In this document: in pieces, positions 1-12,444 of the stretch
How positions within the stretch are numbered: position 1 is the stretch's first letter
How the letters are laid out: each line of letters starts with the position of its first letter
Assembly (NCBI RefSeq): GCF_905475395.1
Contig: NC_058338.1
Coordinates: forward strand, 91,187,435 to 91,251,434
Direction of reading: 5' to 3'
Source of the DNA: Chrysoperla carnea
Lineage: Eukaryota; Arthropoda; Insecta; Neuroptera; Chrysopidae
Length of the DNA: 64,000 bases
Made by a program: the position numbers and the translations under genes
The notes under the pieces: generated by a model
The model's input: only the letters and a program-made list of their open reading frames with translations
Database searches by the model: none
Told to the model about the DNA's origin: nothing

Positions 1-75
1 TAATGGAAAATGCGGTTTTTTTTAGAGAGATTTTTTCGATTTTCAAACTGAAACAGCTTCTTCCGCCCGTATATT

Positions 76-428
76 ATACCATGTATATATGAAATATACA
101 TAGTATATTAAGTTTCGCCCCAAGTTTGTAACGCTTAAAAATATTGATGCTACGAAAAAAATTTTGGTATAGGTGTTCATAGAATCACCTAATTAATCCA
201 TTTCCAGTTGTCCGTCCGTCCGTCCGTCTGTGGACACGATAACTCAAAAACGAAAAAAGATATCGAGCTGAAATTTAGGCGGAAATTTTATAATATGTAC
301 TATACTTGATTATCAGTTATGTATGTGTCACATGTTTGTATGTGTAATGTGATAAAGAAATCAACACTGACTATGCATGGTATTTCAACAATTAACTCAG
401 TCAATTGTTTGTTTTCATTTGTTTTATT
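76..428 (+). mobile_element. A element, copy 1
   Basis: Begins TATACCATGTATATATG, contains CCCAAGTTTGTAACGCTTAA and GTCCGTCCGTCCGTCTGTGG, and ends AACTCAGTCAATTGTTTGTT followed by TTCATTTGTT. Asymmetric ends, no TIR or clear TSD, and an internal GTCY microsatellite: the layout of Helentron-associated non-autonomous elements. Internally deleted. Confidence 0.75.
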
Positions 429-1048
429 GGATAAGATATACTTCGAATATAATAATATGAAAAAAAATGCCCTCTTTTTAGGATAGAAAAATAGGGAATG
501 ATTGATTATTCACCAACTGATTTTCATCTGTGAGCCGAGATATTATTATGTTATATATTAAGGATGTACGAGAACCAAGGCAATTCAAAATAAAAAGCTT
601 CATTTTTTTTTAAATATGAAATTGAACTAATACTAAATCAATTCTGAAAACTTTCGGAGGGATTGTCCGATTATTTAAATAAATAAATGACTTCAAAAAT
701 AGACATATTTAACATTAGTTTTATGGTAAAACGGTAAATAGATGACATATTTTCATAGATTTGTCCAAAACTAGTCGATGGAAATTTAAAAAAAAAACTA
801 TTTTAATTAAAATAAAAACCTTAATAAATTATTTAAAAAAAAAAACAAAAAAACCGTTGTGCCCGACTAATTAAGGAGATATAAGCACGGTAGTGGGGAC
901 GCAAATTAAAATACTATAATATATATATATTCAATTTGAATGGTGAATTATGACGTTATAACTTCACAATATAAGACCAAAAGTATGAATAAAATTTTTC
1001 GTTATTTGCGAGTAATTTTCTAAATTTCTTAAAATTATTTACCTTTCT

Positions 1049-1864
1049 ATGGCACGCCATTTTACTATTTAATAGGCTAATTTTTATCGAGAAGAAAATT
1101 AATTAATTATTTTTTTTCAATCAGAAATTTTATATTTTATATTTTGTAAAATAAATCTTAGTAAAAGAGAGATTGATATAAGATAAGATGAGAAAAGAGA
1201 GATGAGAATTAAAATTATGATGATAACATAATAAAAATGTATTATTATTATGTATCATCATAATAATAATGTATTATTATTATGATGATACATAATAATA
1301 ATACATTTTTATTATGTTATCATCATAATAAAAATGTATTATTATTATGATGATGCATAATAATAAATCAGTTAATTTTATTTGAATTAGATTAAAAAAA
1401 AATCATTGAATTAAAATTATGTACATAATGGAAATAGAGAATTAAAATTATGTACATAATAAAAATGATTGAATTAAAATTATGTACATAATGGAAATAG
1501 AGAATTAAAATTATGTACATAATAAAATGATTGAATTAAAATTATGTACATAATGGAAATAGAGAATTAAAATTATGTACATAATAAAAATGATTGAATT
1601 AAAATTATGTACATAATGGAAATATATGGCAGGCCGTTTTACTATTTAATATGAATTAAAATTATGTACATAATAAAAATGATTGAATTAAAATTATGTA
1701 CATAATAAAAATGATTGAATTAAAATTATGTACATAATAAAAATGATTGAATTAAAATTATGTACATAATGAAAATGATTATTATTATGATGATAACATA
1801 ATAATAATGTATTATTATTACGATCATTTTTTTTCGGACATTAAATAGTAAAATGGCGTGCCAT
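1049..1864. mobile_element. hAT-like MITE with ATGGCACGCC termini
   Basis: A ~25-bp perfect TIR starting ATGGCACGCCATTTTACTAT is flanked by ACCTTTCT (1041-1048) and ACCTTTCG (1865-1872), an 8-bp duplication with one mismatch, as hAT elements leave. A third internal copy of the TIR text is at 1624-1650. The interior is pure AT-rich tandem repeats. Confidence 0.85.
1393..1790 (+). repeat. tandem repeat with ATTATGTACATAAT palindrome core
   Basis: About a dozen units of 30-33 bp, each holding the self-complementary ATTATGTACATAAT. They alternate between GGAAATAGAG and AAAAATGATTG spacers, so the higher-order period is about 64 bp. Upstream (1233-1370) lie further AATAATA/TATTATT hairpins. Confidence 0.9.
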
Positions 1865-2734
1865 ACCTTTCGATATTTTGAAAACCAAGGAAGATATCAA
1901 AAAATTTTATTCATAATTTACGTCTACATTCATGAAGTTATAACAAAATTCATCGTCAAAGCTGAAAATAAGTGCTCGCACTGCCTTAAACGGACTTATA
2001 ATCATGTTTTATTATAATCCATACATTATCTTTTATTTCCGATTATCTACAATTCTCGTGCATCCTTAAGAAAAATAAACATACATGTGAACTACCTTAA
2101 AATCCATATAATATAAATTTTTTATACCAAATTTGGAAAAATATGCGAATAAAAATACAATGCTTGAAATAATTGCGCATACTTTGTCATAGACTTTTTA
2201 TATATTTCCATTAATTTTAATTTCTAGGTAATTGATATATGAGTGATTCATAAAATTTTATTGATTTATTAAATGTAGATTACGTTAGTAATTTTACCTT
2301 CAAAAAATTGCTTTCCACCTAGCTGCTAGCTAGGTGCGGCTAGGCTATCAAATTTAATTTTGATGATACTGATACCATTTTTCATTCCATTTATGGTCAT
2401 ATAAACTTCTTTCTTTCATACCTATTACCGACGTCAAGGTTTTTTGCACTTGCTATAATTACAGTTGAAACTTATCGAAGTTGAGTATGTAAAAACAATT
2501 GAGAAGAATTTTTGGATTTAAATTTTTTTGGAAGAATTCGAAAGTAAAATACAAAATTTATCCAATCTACTATATTTTTGTAAATACAGTATTTAAATTG
2601 TAATATAGAAATGCCTTTTTTTCCAGATTGCTTGCGTGTGAAAACACCTAAGGTTCAAGTGAATTTATTATCTTATTTTTCAAATTGATTACCTGTATTT
2701 CATATTTCGTTGAAAGCGTTCAAAATAATCTTAA

Positions 2735-2965
2735 TACGGTGGAACCTCGATAGCTCGAACCTCGTTAAGTCATAATCCTCAATAAATAAAAAAAAAAAGG
2801 CCATAACCTTCCGCTGACCCCTTAAATACGCGGTATTCTGAATTATTTAGACTTTGTAACTCGAAAAAAATGTTAACATTTAAAATATGTGCTATTAATA
2901 CTCTGTAATTCGAATTTAAAAAAGCAGACCCCCGATTAAGAAAGGCAGGGGGATGAAAGTTTATA
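2735..2965. mobile_element. possible pogo-like element remnant
   Basis: GTGGAACCTCGATAGCTCGA followed by ACCTCGTTAAGTC resembles pogo/Tigger-type terminal sequence. There is no transposase frame, and the other end is unclear. Confidence 0.35.
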
Positions 2966-4581
2966 TGAAAATCCACTTATTATTATTATTTTAGAATCCA
3001 CTACTTAACCGATTTTAAAAATTCTTTCACCTATTGAATATTACATTATTAGCAAATAATATGGGCTATATTTTATTTTCTAAAAAATTAGAATTTGGTA
3101 CCAAAAAATTTATAACACACGAAATTGTGAACAAATGGGGAGACAAGTGAGGGCAGAGAAAGTGAAGTCTATAGCGTGGTAGTCTAAAGTATAAAGTCGT
3201 AAGAGGTAAAATCTGCTCACTTGTATTGACATACTCAAAGACGACCAACACCTCTACTTAATTATGAAATCAAATTTTTTCTTGTTTTTAACGAATTTTC
3301 TGAAAGATAAGATATTGCAAATTTGGAAACCCCAAAAGACTATGATTAATCAAGAAACAATGACGTTCATAACTTTCTCTCTTAAATAATAAAGTCATTA
3401 TGGACCAAATATCAGGGAGAAAAATAAATAATTAAAATTTTGTAGTTTTTAATCGAAAAGTAATTTCCAATCAAGACATGACTAACTGAGATTGAATTTA
3501 CTCACATCGAGTCGCACAGGTTTCAAAGTTAGGACTTGATTTGGAAGAAAATGATTCTTGGATGACCTAGGGTAATCCAAGAATTCGGGTCGAGATTTCT
3601 ATTTTGAAATATTCAACTTCTAAGGGTAACATTAATGGCAACAACTACAAAAAAATACAAACAATTTAATAATATAAATTACTATATGGTCATTAGCACG
3701 ATGTGATGCGATTTGTAAAAAAATTTGGCGTAATATTGATTTTACGTGAGACCTATTGTAAATAAAAGTAGTAACAAAATCATAAATGAAAAAAAGTTTA
3801 ATGCAAAATGCAAATATAACTTTTAAAAATAGAACAAATCTATTTTTGTTTTCAAAAACATAACATTAAACACGAAATCAAATTTTGACGCAATACGGCG
3901 CAAAAACTTATATAGTTCAATTAAATTTTATTAAATAAAAGAACATTGTTGTTAATTTAAAATACGCGCTATAATTTGATCGCCATGTTTCTAAACATAA
4001 TTTGACCATAAATGGGCATTTCCTAAATACTGTGTTCTTATTGGTTAAAAATTTAACTTATCGAAATTTATATATTTATATAAAAATAACAATTTAAAAA
4101 GACAATTTAAGTATATTTATATGATAAAAATTGAATTAAATTACACGATATATAGCATATCAATTCTGAAAATAATCATTTTTCTATTTTAATATAAATA
4201 TGAAATACATCCGCATATGAATGTAGAACCAAACTAAAACGTGATTAAAATAGAAACAAAATATATATTTATATGTTGATTATTGTATAAAAAGAATCAA
4301 ATAGTCGAATTAAAGAATATTTAGTGGAAGCCAAAGACGTTAATAAAATTATATTTATAGATTTATAAAATTAACTTCAATTTCTCAAATTAGGAGTCGA
4401 TGTATTAATACGAAAGCAAAATTGACGCATGTGCAATAGGCATATTTGTAGAAGCAACCCCACAGATTGTGAATCAAAGAATTGTGTGCCGCGAGGTGTG
4501 TGTGCTAAGTGCTGTTCGCCGTCAAGTTGTTTTTTTTACAATTTAAGTATTTATTCAATAATTTTTCATAGTATTTAAAAA
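2966..4581. other. intergenic, presumed cofilin upstream region
   Basis: AT-rich. Two short - strand frames (2779-2976, 3066-3251) show no family resemblance. No clear TATA box. The last ~140 bp before the ATG should hold the 5' UTR. Confidence 0.5.
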
Positions 4582-7500
4582 ATGGTAAGTTTGAAAAATT
4601 ATTAATATGTAAAAATTTCAATTCAAATAAATCGCGTTCCCATTGTAAAATATAATGTACTCCCATTTTTAGACACAGAGATAAGTAAGCCGGTGATGAC
4701 GCCATTTTGCTTAGTGAAATTAGTGTGAATTTTAAAAATTGGAATTTTTTTTTGTAATGAATAATCGCTTTGAAATTTGTTTGCGTGTAGAAATTTTTTA
4801 TCCGTGAAGTATATAACCGTTAAATTTTATTGAACCGGTCAAGTCTGGTCAACTGATTCTTGTTGGTTATGATATTAGTGAGTCATAACGTCATAACCAA
4901 ATAGCCTCGCCCATAGTAATACCGTGTGGATTTTATTTGGCTGTGTTTTGTGACAGTTTTCAAAATTTTTCATTTTTATTATTTGAAACATTAATTATGG
5001 TTAGTAATTTAACGGTTTTCCATATTTTCATGTAGTTATTTCTTGTTGTAATTTGACAGTTTTGTCTTTTCCTTTACATGCGGTTTTGTTATAAAATTCT
5101 TTAATTTATTTTTATTTGTAATTATTTCAGGCGTCAGGAGTAACTGTATCTGACGCATGCAAGACGACATACGAAGAAATTAAAAAAGATAAAAAACATC
5201 GATATGTAGTATTTTTTATCCGAGATGAGAAACAAATTGATGTTGAAGCAATTGGTGAACGATCGGCGGAATATGATCAATTTTTGAAAGACTTACAGGT
5301 AATTTTTATTCACAATAAACATGAATCATCATTTCATCTTATCATTGTGTGAGTCAAGACAAAGACGTTGACTCTTCCATATGATCAATTGGGTAATTAT
5401 TTCTTCAATTATGCAAAGGAATTATGTAGAATTTTACATAATACTTTCAGAATTTGTTGAAATTCGATCAAATATGACTAATTTTTCGAGATACCTTATC
5501 CCTAAATCCTCTTTCGAAAATAAAAAGTGCCATTCAACTTTTTTCGTCGGATAAACAGTGGTGTTGACGAAAAAATATTTTAAACAAAAGTTGTTTATTT
5601 TCATAAAAGAAATAACTTTTGTATTTAAACTTTTCTTCTCTATCTCTAAAGGTCTACAAGATGGAACCTTTTTCATTTGATTGAAACAAAAAATGCACCA
5701 AAAGTTGGCATATTTCGGTCAAGCTAGAAAGTCGATAAGAAAAGCAAAAATATGCACAATTACTTCAGTTAGAACTTTTTTTTTTATTTTATGAATAGTC
5801 TTTTTTTTTTGTAATTTGTAAAAAAACTGCACATCCTCTCGAAATTTTGCATTTATTTGGCTCCCAAGAGTTATGCACACTTTCTGTTCTTGCGCAAATT
5901 CGGATTACGCGTATTTATCACCAAATGAAGACATTAAAATGAATTCTCGGTTGCTGAAAATTGATTCCTCAAAACTTTTTTTATGGATTTTATTTGATTA
6001 GCTCATAAACGCTTCACTGAGTTTTTTACATCTTTACATACCCAGTTATTGTTTTCCAATTTTCATGAAACATAGCAAAGAACACTCCATTAAATTACCT
6101 TTCAAAACAAACCAAAAATTAAAATCGGTTCATTCGTTTAGGTCTACGGTGCCATAGGCATTCCTCTTTTTTGATTCGGAGCTTTTAAAAAATTAATCTC
6201 CGTTTGTTTGGATGACATTTTGCATGCTCTTTGAATAAAAATGAAATGTTCTCAGGTGTAATACTCCAGTAAACGAGAAGGAAAAAGACTTAACCTCTAA
6301 TTTTTGACTTATAGCACCGTTTTTAAAGATTTCTCAGAAACGGTTCGGCCGATCGGCTTTGAATTTTTACACAATTTTCTTAGATGTTGTCTCCAGATTA
6401 TTAATCGAAAGAATAATATTTCTGAAAATTCTTTCGATGTTTTAGATCACAAGCTGCCATTTTGTCAAAAATTAAAATTTTGACTATTCCTTCGATAAAT
6501 AACTTTATTCGCATATCAACTAAAGAAATTTTCTGGATTTTTCATTTTGGATAATCAAAACCAGAGATATGGTTTGAAAAGATGTTTGGTTTACCATCAG
6601 GCACCTTTTTTGAAGAACCTCCCAAAATAAACTCATAAAAAACGTGTTTTTTCCTCTCGCAACTGGATATATAACCTCTTTCGGGTTGATTATTATCAAA
6701 AATACTAAATGTTTTATAAATGAATGATACATAATATTAAAAATGATAAAATTGTTTGCATGTTAGGTTGGCGGTGCCGGTGAATGCCGTTATGGTTTAT
6801 ATGATTTTGAATATATGCATCAATGTCAAGGTACTTCAGAATCCAGTAAGAAGCAAAAATTATTCTTAATGTCATGGTGTCCAGATACTGCCAAAGTTAA
6901 GAAGAAGATGTTATACTCTAGGTATGTCTATATGTATTATATTCTACTTTTATTTTTATTAATTCATCCAGTCCAGCCTATAAGTCTAAATGTTTGATTG
7001 CATGCTTCAATAATTTTATAATTAAAAATTTTAATTTTATATGTTCATTATTTTTATATGCATTTACATTTTTATAAATGTTCATTCATTCACTTTATAG
7101 TATTAGAGCCAAGTGTATCATTTCAACAAACATTTTAGAACGGTCAAAATTTGATATTCTGTGCTTAAGGTAGTACGAGCACCAAGGCAGTTTTAGATTT
7201 AGGGTTGAAATTCTATGTGTTTTATTTTCAACTCTGATGATGAATTTTGTTAATGTGTGTAAACTTAATGAATGTGGACGGGAAATAAGAATAAAATTCG
7301 ATATCTGCCTTGGTTTTCGAAATATTGGAAGCTAAATAATTAAACAAAATTTTCGATATTTCGAAAATTACTCTAGATATCGAAAAATTTTATTCTTGCT
7401 TTTCGTTTTATATTGTCAAGTTATAACACAATAGGGTATTCCACAAAATGTTGATTTTGCTAACAAAAAGCCACCAAAAATTTATTTCGGAAAAATACAC

Positions 7501-10500
7501 ACGCTTTCTTGCCAGAAACTTAAATTAAATTTTAAACCCTTTTTAAACTGTCAAAAACGCGGGCATCCAATTTGATGACGTAATATGGGTATCAGAAGTT
7601 TGAGATATATTCATAGACATCTGATTATAATAAATATAAATACTTATTATCTATGGATATATTATACCCAACTGTCTACACTGAACTAATTGATGGTCAA
7701 TGACTCATACCGCTATGACATCACAGCAGAGCTTGCCCGCGTTTTAGGTCACTAAAAGTGCTTTTATGACTCGAAATCAAAATATTTAAGTATATTTTTA
7801 CATAAATTTTAACTTTTTTCAAATTTCATAATATATTTTTGACTAACGATAATACCCTATTCACCATTAAAATTGAAAATATAAATTTTTTTCCCCCACT
7901 TCCGTGCTCATACATCCTTAATTAGTCAGACACGACGGTTTTTTTTTTAGTTTTCAATAATTTATTTTGGGTTTTAACTTTGACTAGTTTTTTTTTTTAA
8001 ATTTTCACCTACTAGTTTTGGATAAATCTACGCAAACATCATCCATCTACCGTTTTACCATAAAATCAATGTTAAATATGCCTACTTTGGAAGTCATTTA
8101 TTTATTTAAATAATCGGACAACGCCCCCCCCCCCCTCCCCTAAAGTTTTCATAATTGATTTATACTTAGTCCAACTTCATATAAAAAAATCAAGCTTTTT
8201 ATTTAAAATTGTCTTGGTGCTCGTACATCCTTAATAAATAATTTAACCACAAATAACCCATCATTTTTCGGAATCATAATTATAATATACTCTGGCGGGG
8301 GGTGGGGGGGGCAGGCTTATATGAAAAACTTTTTCAAAATATTACAAATATTTTTCAAGCAAAAAAGTGTGCAATAAAAAAAAATTAATTTAAAAAAATA
8401 CTGATATTCCAAATTTAGAATTTTTATCTAAAAAAAAAAAGAAAAATAAAAACAATAAACTTTTGATATTGACATTGTCATTGACTGAAATACGTAATTA
8501 ATTTATTTTATTAGTCACGATTGTAAATAATTAATTGTCATTACTAATTTCATTATAAAATCCGCGCATTATGTACAAAAATTTAATTCAACAACTATCA
8601 CAATAGGTGTGATTAAATGTTTATATCAAAGCAGCAAAAATAAACACAATGCAAATTTATATGTCTGGCATTTTGAAATGATTGATTGCAAATTGTTATC
8701 AGAATATACAGAGATTTATTTTTATTAAAAAACGTAAGAAGATAGCTTTTTTAAATTCTCACTACCGCGAAGTAACACAGAAGAAACATAAATTTTTTTT
8801 TTTCTTCTCAAATTTCAAGATCGTTAAAGTAGTATTTGATCTAAATTCGTAAAATCGTTAAATTCGTATTTGTATAATTTAGGCTAATTTTCTTATTGGT
8901 ACTTAATAATTACAGTTCCTCTTTAAAAACCACTTTAGATATAAAGATTAAAAGCTAAATTTATAGTTTGTAAACATTTTATTACATGTTCAACTTTTTT
9001 TTGGCACTTTGTTATTATTTTATAATCGAAATTATAATAACATCATATTTTTGGCAAAACTCACTAAAAATTAATTGTGAAAGTGAATTTCAATGTAATC
9101 TTTCTATTTATGATTTTCATTTATTTATTTATTCAAATTTACAATCGAAAATTTAGCCTAGGAAACACAACAAGAGAAGCTTGATTCAGATAGTAGTTTT
9201 ATTGTTATAAATTTCTCAATTGATAATAAATAGTGGCAAAGTTTTATTTATTTTTATAATAAGCAAAATTATATAAAATACAATTTATTATAATTTATCC
9301 TCTTACCTAACACATTTTTTTCTCTAAATGAATAATAAATTATCTAAATTCTCCCACGTAAGATTAGATAGAAAAATGGCTTTCTGTGTAACTTTTTCTA
9401 ACCCACCCTCAAATGTTCTGTGGATCATTCTGATCAAAAGCTCTCACGGTTTATATGACCAGGAAAGTGGCTTTTGTGGAACTTTTCCAAACCGCCCCCA
9501 AAATTTGTAATTTTTCAAGTTTTCTATTTAAAATTTTCTTAGAACTTTGCCTCTTATTAAAATTTCAATTTTAATAATATAGTATAAGAGATAACAAGGC
9601 CACAAAAAAGTTGATTTCAAAACGGAATGATTTTTAATTATTTTGTGTTTGAAATTAGTTTGGATGAATCATGTCTGACATCTGAGTTCGATTGCGTTTA
9701 CTAGTGTGCATTACCGAAAAAAAAGTTGCAAAAATTGCTTAGTTTAAAATCAATTCAATACAATTTTTTATCAAATTATTTTGCATGATTTTTTAGTTAT
9801 GTAAATTATAATTGCCAGACGGTTATTATATTAATATAATAATTAAATCAAGTGAAATTTACAAAAGTTAAAAAATCCGCGACACATGTTTCGGGTACGA
9901 AACCCTAAACTTACATTTGAAACATACCTAAGAAGATTCCATTAAATTAACTTTCGCTTAGAGCCTTCTCCAAGGGAGCCTTCTTCTTTAGTTGTTCCGG
10001 GTACGGAACCCTACATTCGCACTTAAAACGTAACTAAGAACACTCTCCATTAAATTACCTTTCAAACATAACAAAAAATCAAAATCGATTCATTCATTTA
10101 GCCGCTACGATGCCACAGACTGGCAGACACACAAATATAGCGGGGTCAAACTTGTAACTTCCCTTTTTTTGGTTCGGGAGTTAAAAAACGTATTTTTGAA
10201 TTGTTTTAGTATGATGTTAAAAAATTTTATAGTTAAATAATGCAATTTTAATTTGCCAGACAGAAATTTGATTGCTTTACCAGCGTAAATCCATTGTTAA
10301 GTAACGCAATCGTTCTCAAATGCAAGACGTACTTCTTCCTAATTTCAATTAGGAAAGAAATATAAGAAATTCAGCCATCCTAAGGTAAACTCTCGAAAGC
10401 GTTACCAGGAAATTCCCGAAAGCGTTACCAGATCTCGTACTAATTAGAGTAGATCATGTTAACATAAAAAATTATGCTCATGTAAAATTTTTAAAATAAC

Positions 10501-10651
10501 TTATATTAAAAAAATATAATTTTGTTTCAGCTCTTTTGATGCCCTGAAAAAATCGCTTGTTGGTGTGCAAAAGTATATCCAAGCAACGGATTTATCTGAA
10601 GCAAGTCAAGAAGCAGTTGAGGAGAAATTACGTGCAACTGATCGCCAATAA
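4582..10651 (+). CDS. tsr: ADF/cofilin (twinstar-type actin-depolymerising factor), 4 exons
   Basis: The joined CDS is 4582-4584, 5131-5298, 6767-6921 and 10531-10651: 447 nt, 148 aa plus stop, the usual insect cofilin length. All introns are GT-AG and phases match (0, 0, 2). The product is a single ADF-homology domain filling nearly the whole chain. Visible hallmarks are the N-terminal MASGV with Ser3 (the LIM-kinase target in the family), the KKDKKHR basic patch near residues 20-26, and the long actin-binding helix CPDTAKVKKKMLYSSSF. The end LRATDRQ is typical of insect twinstar. Known family role: cytoplasmic severing and turnover of actin filaments. The first exon carries only the ATG, followed directly by a consensus GTAAGT donor. 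Introns are 546, 1468 and 3609 bp; the last holds a C-family MITE with a B element inside it. I am very sure of the identity; the extent of the UTRs is not resolved. Confidence 0.96.
4997..4999 (+). CDS. tsr: candidate alternative ATG-only first exon of cofilin
   Basis: A second ATG is followed immediately by a donor-like GTTAGT, 415 bp after the first ATG|GTAAGT and 131 bp before exon 2. Splicing from it would give the same protein. The upstream bases of both candidates contain similar T-rich text (CAA...ATTTTTCAT...TATTT), which suggests a duplicated promoter/first-exon unit. GTTAGT is a weaker donor than GTAAGT, so use is unproven. Confidence 0.45.
5131..5298 (+). CDS. tsr: cofilin exon 2 (residues 2-57)
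   Basis: Begins ASGVTVSDACKTTYEEIKK and ends FLKDLQ. It is preceded by the acceptor ...TTATTTCAG and followed by GTAATT. The 168 nt give exactly 56 codons, so both flanking introns are phase 0. It encodes the phospho-regulated N-terminus and the first strands of the ADF-H fold. Confidence 0.96.
5535..5670 (-). mobile_element. A element internal fragment in cofilin intron 2
   Basis: GATAAACAGTGGTGTTGACG, then ACAAAAGTTGTTTATTTTCA and a CTACAAGATGGAACC-like end match the internal part of A (GTAAACAGTGATGTTTACG...). Termini are absent. Confidence 0.6.
6767..6921 (+). CDS. tsr: cofilin exon 3 (residues 58-108 plus two bases of the next codon)
   Basis: Reads VGGAGECRYGLYDFEYMHQC and continues to KKKMLYS. 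The acceptor is ...CATGTTAG and the donor is AG|GTATGT. The 155 nt end in phase 2; the AG joins C of exon 4 to make Ser. It carries the core ADF-H strands and the actin-binding helix. An internal ATG-initiated frame at 6815-6997 reads through the donor into the intron and is not the real product. Confidence 0.96.
7165..8234. mobile_element. C element, copy 2, in cofilin intron 3
   Basis: TTAAGGTAGTACGAGCACCA to CTCGTACATCCTTAA, interrupted by B copy 1. Without B it is about 640 bp. Confidence 0.82.
7430..7861 (+). mobile_element. B element, copy 1, inserted in a C element
   Basis: Terminal inverted AATAGGGTATT / AATACCCTATT. The interior contains AACGCGGGCATCCAATTTGA and GCCCGCGTTTTAGGTCAC. 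The surrounding C sequence resumes on both sides (GTTATAACACAA | TTCACCATTAAAA). Confidence 0.8.
8235..9879. other. cofilin intron 3, left part after C copy 2
   Basis: AT-rich intron. The only features are a poly-G tract near 8295-8312 and many A/T homopolymers. No exon-like segment was recognised. Confidence 0.5.
9880..10185. repeat. F repeat, two adjacent fragments in cofilin intron 3
   Basis: CGGGTACGAAACCCTAAAC and CCGGGTACGGAACCCTACAT start two copies; the second ends with CGATGCCACAGACTGGCAGA and GCGGGGTCAAACTTGTAAC. Related fragments are at 6015-6175, 32690-32930 and 56955-57175. The text resembles widespread insect retroelement 3' ends; the exact family is unknown. Confidence 0.6.
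10531..10651 (+). CDS. tsr: cofilin exon 4 (C-terminal 40 residues and stop)
   Basis: Starts after TTTGTTTCAG. With the two bases from exon 3 it reads SSFDALKKSLVGVQKYIQAT and ends LRATDRQ-TAA. It encodes the C-terminal helices of the ADF-H domain. Confidence 0.96.
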
Positions 10652-10969
10652 AATAATATTAATAATGATACGATAAAGAGGGAGCACATGCAATTTAAAA
10701 AAAAAGAAAACACAGCAAATTGTGCACCTCTTTTTCTTTCATAATGGCTGGAGTGGAGTGTTTGTTTAGGGACGCGCGCTCACCACTCATACAAAACATA
10801 CCGAGTGTTATAACAATTTCAAACATCTCGGAATACATTGTTTGAGTTAAAATCGCAAACAAAACAAAAAAAAAAAAACAATTTTCTTGTCGCTTCTTAC
10901 CGCCCACGCCCACTCTGACCCCCCACTCTCTTTACTTTTATGTACTATTATTATGTATTATCTTATACT

Positions 10970-10975
10970 AATAAA
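10970..10975 (+). promoter_or_regulatory. poly(A) signal AATAAA for cofilin
   Basis: AATAAA lies 319 bases after the cofilin stop codon, followed by a T-rich stretch. An earlier AATAAA-like string overlaps the stop region itself (10646) and is less likely to be used. Confidence 0.5.
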
Positions 10976-11559
10976 TTTGTAATTTATCAGTGAAAATTGC
11001 TCTGATTCTTAATTATTTATTATTATATTATTTTTTAATATAATTTTTTTATTGAAAAACATTTTTTTTAATTAATAAAAATATACAGAACAAATAAAAA
11101 AACCATAGCACAATAATTAATTATTAATTTTATTAAAATAATTATTTTTTGTTTTTTTGAAAATAGTCAAATTTATTATTCAAAAAAGAAAACATTCAAT
11201 CTGTTAAATTTTGTGAAAAATATAAACTTTATTATTTGTAAAAAAAACAGCGTCCCAATTATAGCAAAACAATAATAAAAACCAGAATGTATTCATTTTC
11301 AAAGTTAATATAAAATTTCATTTTCACACATCAGTTTTTAAGTTTTATTTATTTATTTTATAAATTGGTTTAATTTCACTTGGGTCAAACAGAATCCGAT
11401 CAACTCCAATGTCGTGTTGGGACGCAACCAACCCAACTCTCTGGTGTTGCAACTTGTTACTTGGAGATCGAGTTTTCAATTATTGCCAGAGAAGGATGGT
11501 TAGTAAGTTACCAAATTAGCTCCTGGTGACTAGGGGTAGGTAATATTGAAAATAATTAT

Positions 11560-11910
11560 AATAATATCGGTTTTGAGTCAAGTTGGACAGTGGAAGATCA
11601 TCTTCAACGTGCATAGTAACCGATTTAAGCAAGACGGTACGCCATGCCACATTGCAAATCAAACAATTCCGTTTCTGCAACGAAAATTTCCTAAACGTCT
11701 GATGTCAATAAGAAGTGACATTGACTATAACTTGACTATAAAAAAAAAGTGTACCCAGCAAATCTTAGGCATTAGTGAGATCAAGGCATATATTACCTGT
11801 AATTCGGCCCGTGATGCTCGAAAAAGTAATGGAGAACGCAGCAAAAAGAGCACATTTTGTTTTGGCCAATAGAGGCGGTCACTTTATTGTTGCTGCATTC
11901 AAAAACTAGT
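11560..11910 (+). pseudogene. Tc1/mariner-type transposase relic
   Basis: The frame contains FKQDGTPCHIANQTIPFLQR followed by KFPKRLMSIRSDIDYNL, matching the region around the second catalytic Asp of mariner-like transposases (QDG.PCH). Further on, decayed text resembles the family C-terminus (VMENAAKRAHF..ANRGGH). Stops and frame changes abolish function, and no upstream part is seen. Confidence 0.72.
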
Positions 11911-12444
11911 CCAATAAATAGCAGAGAACCGAATTGAATAAAATATGCCAGGGCTTAAAAAGAAGGAAGTTTTCGAATGAGATGGAAAAAATTTCAGTGT
12001 AATGATTTTTTCAAAACATAGAGGATTTTAAATTCTTAAGTGTCAATTTTGATTGGAAAGCGTATATCTTGGACCCAAAAACGGGTACGGAAATTTTTTT
12101 ATGGCTACCTTTCAAGCTTCGTGCAACGCGGCAAGGGGTGATAAAAATTTTTGAGCAATATATTCCAAAATTAGAAAGTACAAGTTTTCAAATTAGCTAT
12201 TGAGGTTCCGAATTCGATGATTTTTCGTTGAGATACAGCTTTTTTAAATTAAGGTAAAATTTTGTTCCTTTAATAAATTGGCGCAGTATATTTTGGGGGT
12301 CGTATTCGATTGCTCACTCTAGGAAAAATCTGAAGCTGCGGTAATGCTAAACAGCTGAGACGTTCAGTTAACATTTTAAACAGCAGCTGAAGATTTAAAA
12401 AAATCCTCTATATCACTTCGTTTATGTCTAATTGGGATATCTTT
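11911..12444. other. intergenic, no recognised gene
   Basis: Contains GGACCCAAAAACGGGTACG and GGCGCAGTATATTTTGGGGG text that looks transposon-derived, but I could not match it to another copy in the window. Confidence 0.4.

Larger units (their letters stand above)
558..2069. mobile_element. C element (MITE, TTAAGG termini), copy 1 with nested MITE
   Basis: TTAAGGATGTACGAGAACCA at the left and TGCATCCTTAA at the right. The interior matches copies at 7165 and 47874 (AATAAATAAATGACTTC, AACTAGT, GTGCCCGACTAATTAAGGAG). An 816-bp MITE is nested at 1049-1864. Confidence 0.8.

Noticed and set aside
1393-1790. CRISPR-like array
   Set aside because: The repeats are contiguous AT-rich tandem units with no unique spacers, inside a MITE in a eukaryotic genome.
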